From a virus, in IMG/VR virus record IMGVR_UViG_3300000956_000075, positions 1 through 26,213 of that record: DNA of 26,213 bases. One strand, written 5' to 3'. The notes below the pieces were generated by a model. It was not told where the DNA came from and made no database searches. It saw only the letters and a program-made list of their open reading frames with translations. Below, piece after piece: positions 21,796 to 26,213 of the stretch. Numbering within the stretch: the first letter of the stretch is position 1; every line of letters starts with the position of its first letter. A program made the position numbers and the translations under genes.

Positions 21796-22181
21796 TACCC
21801 TCCTTCCCTTACACACATACACAAGACACATCAACAGAGAGATAGTGTTCGTGTACTCGGTTGCTACCGGGCATTGGGCAGCCCGGTAACCGTACCTTGC
21901 GCAGGCCCTTGGTTTGGGTCTTTCTTGGCGTCCTTTTGATCCCCTAGGCACCGTCTAGAATCCACCGGGGTGCGCCGGGGCGGCCAGCCAAAAATTCCCG
22001 CCTCACGTGCGCGTGCGCGCACATACGGGGCCAGCTAAATTTTCCCTGGGGTAGCGGGCTGGCCGTGGTTCTTCTAGACAAAACCCGCAATTCCTGAGTT
22101 CTGAACGGGTACCCCTACGCGGGTGCCCCCTCCCATGCTCTCACCCCGCAGAGGTCATCTGAGGCCCGATTGCAGGGCATG
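21796..22181 (-). promoter_or_regulatory. 386-base noncoding control region before the replication operon
   Basis: No supportable gene. It contains, in transcription order, a segment with an inverted acccctacgcggg element (about 22110), the R2 module, a 5'-untranslated region with a hairpin at 21858-21892 (8-bp taccgggc/gcccggta plus a 5-bp outer stem across a 2-nt bulge), and the ribosome site of the regulator gene. I did not find a confident -35/-10 pair. The strong terminator at 22182-22207 insulates it from upstream transcription, so a promoter must lie here. Confidence 0.55.
21954..22094 (-). promoter_or_regulatory. Control module R2 (paired with R1)
   Basis: Reading the plus strand: TCTAGA (21954-21959), ACCGGGGTGCGCC, ggccagccaaaaattccc, a 23-base perfectly alternating purine/pyrimidine tract (22004-22026), ggccagctaaattttccc, ggggtagcgg (22048-22057), TCTAGACA (22073-22080) and ccgcaattcc (22085-22094). 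The two ggccagcyaaa-type blocks are direct repeats. Order and content parallel R1. Interpretation as operator array, promoter or origin is open. Confidence 0.55.
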
Positions 22182-22207
22182 AAAAAGAGGCTGCCCGAAG
22201 GCAGCCC
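22182..22207 (-). terminator. Intrinsic terminator after the 55-codon gene
   Basis: On the minus strand GGCTGCC-TTCG-GGCAGCC (7-bp perfect stem with the extra-stable UUCG tetraloop, 22189-22206) is followed by TCTTTTT. This is a textbook rho-independent terminator, located 15 bases after the stop of the 55-aa gene, and it separates that gene from control module R2. Confidence 0.85.
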
Positions 22208-22221
22208 CTAGGTAGGTGGTG

Positions 22222-22389
22222 TCAGTGGCCGGGCTGGTTGGTAACGTGCATGATCCAGGTGGCCATCTGCCAGAACTTGGCCGGGGTGGTAGGACGCTCC
22301 GGCCATGCGGCGACGAGCTGCTCGTTGGTCATGCCGCACTTGTGCGCGAGAGCGGCGAGCTGGCAAGCGGCGGAGTGGGGGTTGAACAT
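22222..22389 (-). CDS. 55-aa monocistronic gene, unknown function
   Basis: Starts MFNPHSAACQLAALAHKCGM with GGGAGG six bases upstream. The peptide has two helical stretches (SAACQLAALAHKCG; AKFWQMATWIMHV) around a short loop with GMTNEQLVAAWPER, which has the look of a small helix-turn-helix-like or protein-binding domain. It is flanked by a hairpin upstream and its own strong terminator downstream, so it is probably transcribed as a separate unit. A weak TTGCGT-17-TTAGTG promoter candidate lies upstream. Function unknown; such units often encode host-takeover or regulatory peptides, which here is inference. Confidence 0.55.
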   Translation of the reverse strand: MFNPHSAACQLAALAHKCGMTNEQLVAAWPERPTTPAKFWQMATWIMHVTNQPGH

Positions 22390-22457
22390 GGCTGGCCTCC
22401 CGGCTGAGTAACGAACCTTGTGTGAGAACACTAACACCTCGTCCATCACCAACGCAA

Positions 22458-22485
22458 GAGGGGCCAGCCCGTAGGCCAGCCCCTC
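22458..22485 (-). terminator. Hairpin after the SSB-like gene, likely terminator or attenuator
   Basis: A 12-bp stem with two G-U wobbles and a TACG loop (minus strand GAGGGGCTGGCC / GGCTGGCCCCTC) begins 16 bases after the SSB-like stop. The following bases are TTGCGTTGG, so the U-run is poor and termination may be partial. Confidence 0.5.
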
Positions 22486-22500
22486 CGTGTTACCTAGCTG

Positions 22501-23349
<849 letters not shown>

Positions 23350-23363
23350 TTGCTCTCCTCCTG

Positions 23364-24209
23364 CTAACTGGCGCGGCGCGCGGTACGCCGAGCCCTGGTC
23401 GTGGTGCTGCTGCCCTTGGCCGCGATAGCCGCGAGCATGCCGGGAATTGTGGGGTTCACAATACCGGCCCCGAACGCCGTAGTGCGGTCCTTGGCAATCC
23501 ACCTTGGTCCGCTACGGGTCATGAGATGCCTGTCCGTCTCGCCTTCCTCGTTCACCACTTCGCGCATGTAGCCCACCAGGCCCATCTGCGCGCAGAAGTA
23601 GCTACTGAGGTCGCCACGCTTCCGGCTACCCATCTCCGGCATGGCGAGCGTGATGGTGTCTTCGCCGTCCTCGCTCTCCCGGTCGATGTGCATCAAGTGC
23701 GCCAAGTAGATGACGTTTACCGGGGCACGGTTCAGCCGCATCAGCTCGTCGCGCAACTTGCGCCACACCACGGGATAGTCACCCTTGTTCGGCTGGTATC
23801 GGCTGGCCCGCTTCAGCTCATCGTTGACGAGCTGGCTTTGCCAGCACAGCTCCTCGAGCTCGTCCACCGTGTCCAGCACAATGAACTCGAACTCTCGGTG
23901 TGCGTCACCCCGCACGATCCAGTCGTTGTACTCGAGGAAGTCTTCCCACGAGTTGACCGGCAGCTCCTTGGCAGTGCTGCCTAGCTGGCGTGCGCTCTCG
24001 GTGCCCTCGACGTCGGTGGCCAGGAACAGGGCGTTAGGCGCTGTGCCCGCGAGAACTGTCTTGCCGACACCGCTGTTGCCGTAGACACACATATTGCGGT
24101 GTCGCGGGGCCTCTTGGTCTTGCAGGCTGACAATCGCGGTGGGCCTCCGTACGGAGGCCGGGGAGGACTGACGAGCTCCTGCGGCTCTGCCTCTCCTAGG
24201 TACTGGCAT
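23364..24209 (-). CDS. Sak4-like RecA-fold ATPase
   Basis: A 281-aa P-loop ATPase, expected to be an ssDNA-annealing/recombination ATPase. Walker A is YGNSGVGKTVLAG (residues 43-55) and Walker B is FEFIVLDTVDELEE, followed by a sensor strand VIYLAHLMHIDRES with a polar residue pattern typical of Sak4/AAA_24 phage proteins. The N-terminus (~35 residues) is basic and disordered. The ATG at 24209 has AAGGAG upstream and overlaps the Cas4-like gene by 14 bases; the farther upstream ATG at 24266 is not preferred. Works with the SSB-like and Cas4-like proteins. Confidence 0.75.
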   Translation of the reverse strand: MPVPRRGRAAGARQSSPASVRRPTAIVSLQDQEAPRHRNMCVYGNSGVGKTVLAGTAPNALFLATDVEGTESARQLGSTAKELPVNSWEDFLEYNDWIVRGDAHREFEFIVLDTVDELEELCWQSQLVNDELKRASRYQPNKGDYPVVWRKLRDELMRLNRAPVNVIYLAHLMHIDRESEDGEDTITLAMPEMGSRKRGDLSSYFCAQMGLVGYMREVVNEEGETDRHLMTRSGPRWIAKDRTTAFGAGIVNPTIPGMLAAIAAKGSSTTTRARRTARRAS

Positions 24210-25332
24210 GCTTCTCCTTCTTGACGGTGTAACCGTTGTCTTGCATGGCTTCCCGATGGTCTGCATACGGGTCGCGCTGCACCAACATCGTAGCTGCGTA
24301 CTCCTGGGCCTCGCCGCCGTCGAGCTCGTCCAGCTGACAGAAGTCGAACAACGGACACCGTACGCAGTCCTCCGTCGGATGCTTCAGAAGTGGAAGCCTA
24401 CCCCGGCGCACTAGGTCCATGTGTCTCGCTTCGGCTAGCACCTTCTGCCCCTGCCGGACACGCTGTTCGATGCCCCGATGAGTGGTGAACCGCTCGAACA
24501 GCGGGGGCGGCTGCTTGGCGCGCGGCTCACCCTTCACATCAAGGCCCGCAGCCTTAGCCATCTCCGCCAGCTTGGCCACGCCGGTCCTCGGTGCAATGGT
24601 GAGGCCGGGAACCTTTGCCAGGGCGTCCAGGAAGTGCTGGCGCTTCGGCAAGTTGTATCGGATGCCGTCCTCGGCGGTGGGCTGCGGTAGAGCCTTGCGC
24701 AGCATGTTGAACACGATGCCGTCGATGTGGTCCCTGCGCCCGATGAGACCCATGTGCCGCAACACTTCTGGCGCGACCCATAGGTAGCTGCCACCTTGGT
24801 CGTTCAGGTTGAAGAACGACCAGTCCTTCTTGAACTGCGCGCGGGTCTTGTGGTCTACCAGTCGGTACACCTTGTCCACTCGGTCCCATACCAGCAGGTC
24901 CCAGGTACCGCAGTACACCGCGATGAGCCGACCGGTGTTGGGATCCCGCACGTCAATCTGGAAGGGCTGCTCAGTGTGAATGACTTGCCACCGGGAGTCC
25001 AACCCGTAGTGCTTGACGTAGCCCTTGAGCATCTCCAGGCCCAGTTCCTTGCCGTCATGCACTTCCTCGTCGTCGAGCTCTCCGCCCTTCTCCCAGATGC
25101 GGCCGGTTTCATCACCGACGGCTTCTACGAAGGAGTCCAGCACGTCCGGCAAGCCACCACGCTTCAGACCGACCGGGTAGCGCACCTCCAGTGCCTTGTG
25201 GATGGCGGTACCAAACCAGGCCCAGGTCGGCACGGTGCGCCCCGTCAGGCCATTCACCCAGTGGTGGTACCAGTAGAACTGACAGGATTTGAAGTCACTG
25301 CGCTCCGACGTGCGGATCAGCGGGACAGCCAT
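24196..25332 (-). CDS. Cas4/RecB-like PD-(D/E)XK nuclease with probable Fe-S cluster
   Basis: A 378-aa exonuclease-like protein. The N-terminal SDFKSCQFYWYHHW holds the first cluster cysteine (Cys17); C-terminal ligands are DCVRCPLFDFC (Cys323, Cys326, Cys332), the arrangement of Cas4/AddB-type iron-sulfur nucleases. The nuclease core is at GTWDLLVW followed by YRLVDHKT, giving the D-x(n)-(D/E)-x-K signature. It would resect DNA ends to make single strands for the Sak4-like ATPase and SSB-like protein. The ATG at 25332 lies in the third copy of the 16-nt overlap junction. No CRISPR array is present, so a Cas4 role in adaptation is not implied. Confidence 0.8.
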   Translation of the reverse strand: MAVPLIRTSERSDFKSCQFYWYHHWVNGLTGRTVPTWAWFGTAIHKALEVRYPVGLKRGGLPDVLDSFVEAVGDETGRIWEKGGELDDEEVHDGKELGLEMLKGYVKHYGLDSRWQVIHTEQPFQIDVRDPNTGRLIAVYCGTWDLLVWDRVDKVYRLVDHKTRAQFKKDWSFFNLNDQGGSYLWVAPEVLRHMGLIGRRDHIDGIVFNMLRKALPQPTAEDGIRYNLPKRQHFLDALAKVPGLTIAPRTGVAKLAEMAKAAGLDVKGEPRAKQPPPLFERFTTHRGIEQRVRQGQKVLAEARHMDLVRRGRLPLLKHPTEDCVRCPLFDFCQLDELDGGEAQEYAATMLVQRDPYADHREAMQDNGYTVKKEKHAST

Positions 25333-25430
25333 TGGTGACCAGCCTCCTGCTCGTGCTCATCGCGCTTCTCCTTAGTGCGGAAGGCTTTGGAGCAACGACA
25401 GCACACGTACGCCCTCAGCCGGACAGCCAT
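25317..25430 (-). CDS. 37-aa C2H2 zinc-finger microprotein
   Basis: Begins MAVRLRAYVCCRCSKAF and continues RTKEKRDEHEQEAGHQW. The C-x2-C ... F ... H-x5-H spacing (Cys10 or Cys11, Cys13, His26, His32) is that of a single classical zinc finger. It overlaps the upstream gene by 16 bases and the downstream Cas4-like gene by 16 bases, and its last residues GHQWLSR are read from the junction repeat. Small size and repetitive junctions are a caution, but the intact finger supports a real DNA- or protein-binding peptide. Confidence 0.6.
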   Translation of the reverse strand: MAVRLRAYVCCRCSKAFRTKEKRDEHEQEAGHQWLSR

Positions 25431-25666
25431 TGGTGACCCTCCCACAACTCATCGGCGGTGGGCTGTGCGGGGTACGGAGCCTCCGGACCACAGTGAACCA
25501 CCACTCGAACCACTCGCTTGGTCTGAGCCAATGGCGGGGATACGGTGTCATACCACTTGACCAGGGCATCCTGGGGGTGAACCCACGCGACGACCATCGG
25601 GTACTCGTGCCACTTATACGCACGTATCCGACCGTCCTCGCACATGAACTTCAGCGTGACGGCCAT
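25415..25666 (-). CDS. Unknown 83-aa small protein
   Basis: Starts MAVTLKFMCEDGRIRAYKW. Beta-rich N-terminus (VTLKFMCEDGRI; PMVVAWVHP), a strand VVRVVVHCG, and a helix near the end (ADELWEGHQWLSG). Both ends overlap neighbours by 16 bases through the shared junction. No family recognized. Confidence 0.55.
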   Translation of the reverse strand: MAVTLKFMCEDGRIRAYKWHEYPMVVAWVHPQDALVKWYDTVSPPLAQTKRVVRVVVHCGPEAPYPAQPTADELWEGHQWLSG

Positions 25667-25839
25667 GTAGCCCTCACCGGGTCGTGCAGCACTCCGTGCG
25701 GCTTATCCAGGATGTAGGAACCGGTGTCATCCATACGCGGCAGAGTGCGCGCGTGCACGTGCTGGATGCTCCCGTCCGGCATAGCCATCACACCGTGCCA
25801 GGTGTCCGGGGTGTTCGGAACGACGCCAACTACTCGCAT
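25651..25839 (-). CDS. Unknown 62-aa small protein, first gene of the recombination operon
   Basis: Starts MRVVGVVPNTPDTWHGVMAM with GGAGGAG upstream of the ATG at 25839. Short strands and a His-rich middle (IQHVHARTLPRM). It ends HDPVRATWPSR, whose final codons form the first copy of the 16-nt overlap junction with the next gene. It is the first gene after the hairpin/tRNA-like region. Confidence 0.55.
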   Translation of the reverse strand: MRVVGVVPNTPDTWHGVMAMPDGSIQHVHARTLPRMDDTGSYILDKPHGVLHDPVRATWPSR

Positions 25840-26112
25840 AGCTTCTCCTCCATGCGTTAGTGGGGCCAGCAGGCCGGATCGACTCCGTGGATGACCTGCT
25901 GGCCCCGTTGTGCACCAGACGGTGGGTGCCCCCACAGACGGTCCGTGTACAGCACACCCTCGGGGGTCGAGAGGGATGTGGGGGTCCAGAGTGCCGGACA
26001 TGGCCGCTGCGTGGCGAGGGGTGGATTTGAACCACCGGCCAACTCCAAGTGAGCCCGCTCTATCCGCTGAGCTACCTCGCCGAGCCGAAGGGGTAGTCCC
26101 CCTCCGGGTGAA
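25840..26112 (-). other. Noncoding structured region with two hairpins and a tRNA-like sequence
   Basis: No gene is supportable here. On the minus strand it contains the tRNA-like element (listed separately), then a hairpin with 8-bp cccccaca/tgtggggg arms (25929-25984) enclosing ccctc/gaggg, then a hairpin with perfect 12-bp arms ggggccagcagg/cctgctggcccc (25862-25906) enclosing a 4-bp inner stem. No U-run follows either, so they resemble leader-RNA or cruciform structures more than intrinsic terminators. A promoter for the recombination operon would be expected in this region. Confidence 0.5.
26012..26081 (-). tRNA. tRNA-like gene with shortened anticodon arm
   Basis: Minus strand: acceptor GGCGAGG/CCTCGCC (7 bp), D arm GCTC-AGCGGATA-GAGC with the GG pair, and T arm GGTGG-TTCAAAT-CCACC are all perfect. 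Only 20 bases lie between the D and T stems, where 22-23 are usual. The best pairing is GGCTC/GAGTT (with two G-U pairs) leaving a 5-nt loop ACTTG; an alternative 7-nt loop CTTGGAG (would-be anticodon UGG, Pro) needs a mismatched stem and almost no variable loop. No CCA is encoded. It may be decayed, or an unusual functional tRNA or decoy. Confidence 0.55.
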
Positions 26113-26213
26113 TCAGAACGCTGCCTTGCGGCGACCGCGCGCCGGAGCGGCGGGAGCCTCGGTGGCCTCCTCGGTGGTGGCCGGAGCCGCAGCCTTCGCA
26201 CGCGAACGCCGAG
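26113..26213 (-). CDS. C-terminal end of an Ala/Arg-rich protein (cut by window edge)
   Basis: Only the last 33 codons are visible, reading RRSRAKAAAPATTEEATEAP then a tail ending RGRRKAAF. This is a disordered, basic, Ala/Pro-rich C-terminus, comparable in style to the tail of the SSB-like protein and to nucleoid-binding proteins. The identity of the protein cannot be told from the tail. Confidence 0.55.
   Translation of the reverse strand, partial: RRSRAKAAAPATTEEATEAPAAPARGRRKAAF

Larger units (their letters stand above)
25317..25666 (-). repeat. Three copies of a 16-nt start/stop overlap junction
   Basis: At 25651-25666, 25415-25430 and 25317-25332 the minus strand reads ATGGCCGTCACGCTGA, ATGGCTGTCCGGCTGA and ATGGCTGTCCCGCTGA. 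Each copy holds the ATG of the next gene (Met-Ala-Val) and the TGA of the previous one, with an identical 16-base overlap. The latter two copies are embedded in an 18-base identical sequence (GGTCACCAATGGCTGTCC), so junctions 2 and 3 probably arose by duplication. Confidence 0.85.

Noticed and set aside
26012-26081. Phage attachment site in a host tRNA
   Set aside because: No integrase or excisionase gene is in the window and the tRNA-like sequence is embedded between phage genes, so an att-site role has no support here.

Overview
This 26.2-kb window looks like part of the genome of a tailed bacteriophage of a high-GC actinobacterial host; Streptomyces or a relative is the best guess, but no host gene is present to prove it. 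The reasons are the mosaic of phage-type genes (large and probable small terminase subunits, RuvC-like resolvase, primase-helicase, Sak4-like ATPase, Cas4-like nuclease), the actinobacterial style of dCTP deaminase and ThyX, high GC with frequent GTG starts, and very tight gene packing. Every gene I can support lies on the minus strand, so transcription runs from high to low coordinates. Neighbouring genes mostly overlap by 1-16 bases (ATGA, GTGA, TGATG, TAATG), which indicates long translationally coupled operons. Both ends of the window cut through genes.

Layout in the direction of transcription. (1) 26213-22458: an Ala/Arg-rich protein tail, a tRNA-like sequence with an aberrant anticodon arm, two large hairpins, then three tiny genes joined by the same 16-nt start/stop overlap, leading into a recombination module (Cas4-like Fe-S nuclease, Sak4-like ATPase, candidate ssDNA-binding protein) that ends in a hairpin. 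(2) 22389-22182: a single 55-codon gene with its own intrinsic terminator. (3) 22180-21796: an unusual noncoding control region (module R2). (4) 21795-3601: one roughly 18-kb replication and nucleotide-metabolism operon. In order it holds a ribbon-helix-helix regulator, a primase-MCM helicase fusion, an FAD-type oxidoreductase, an asparagine-synthase-like PP-loop enzyme, a deoxyribonucleotidase-like HAD protein, a membrane protein, an Nmad1/DUF1599-like protein, a uracil-DNA glycosylase, dCTP deaminase, a DNA polymerase III alpha split into PHP and polymerase genes, a short-chain dehydrogenase, a secreted crystallin-like protein, a MazG-like pyrophosphohydrolase, ThyX, several unknowns, and a RuvC-like resolvase. 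(5) 3600-3318: a second control region (module R1) that shares an ordered set of motifs with R2. (6) 3308-1: the packaging region, with two small proteins, a probable small terminase, a Cys-rich protein, a 38-aa basic protein, a 200-nt array of hairpins, a JAMM metalloprotease, a 32-aa membrane peptide and the start of the large terminase.

How the genes work together: the primase-MCM protein, split Pol III, SSB candidate, Sak4-like ATPase, Cas4-like nuclease and RuvC resolvase form a nearly self-sufficient replication-recombination set. ThyX, dCTP deaminase, MazG-like and HAD enzymes shape the dNTP pool (dTTP supply, dUTP removal), and UDG removes uracil from DNA. The PP-loop enzyme, FAD protein, SDR and Nmad1-like protein have no fixed place in this set and may serve nucleotide or DNA modification, which is inference.

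The most notable unexplained signals are the paired R1/R2 modules, the thrice-repeated 16-nt overlap junction, the PHP/polymerase split with a 49-aa gene in between, the mutually exclusive hairpins upstream of the JAMM gene, a His/Cys motif recurring in three proteins, and a tRNA whose best-pairing fold leaves only a 5-nt anticodon loop.
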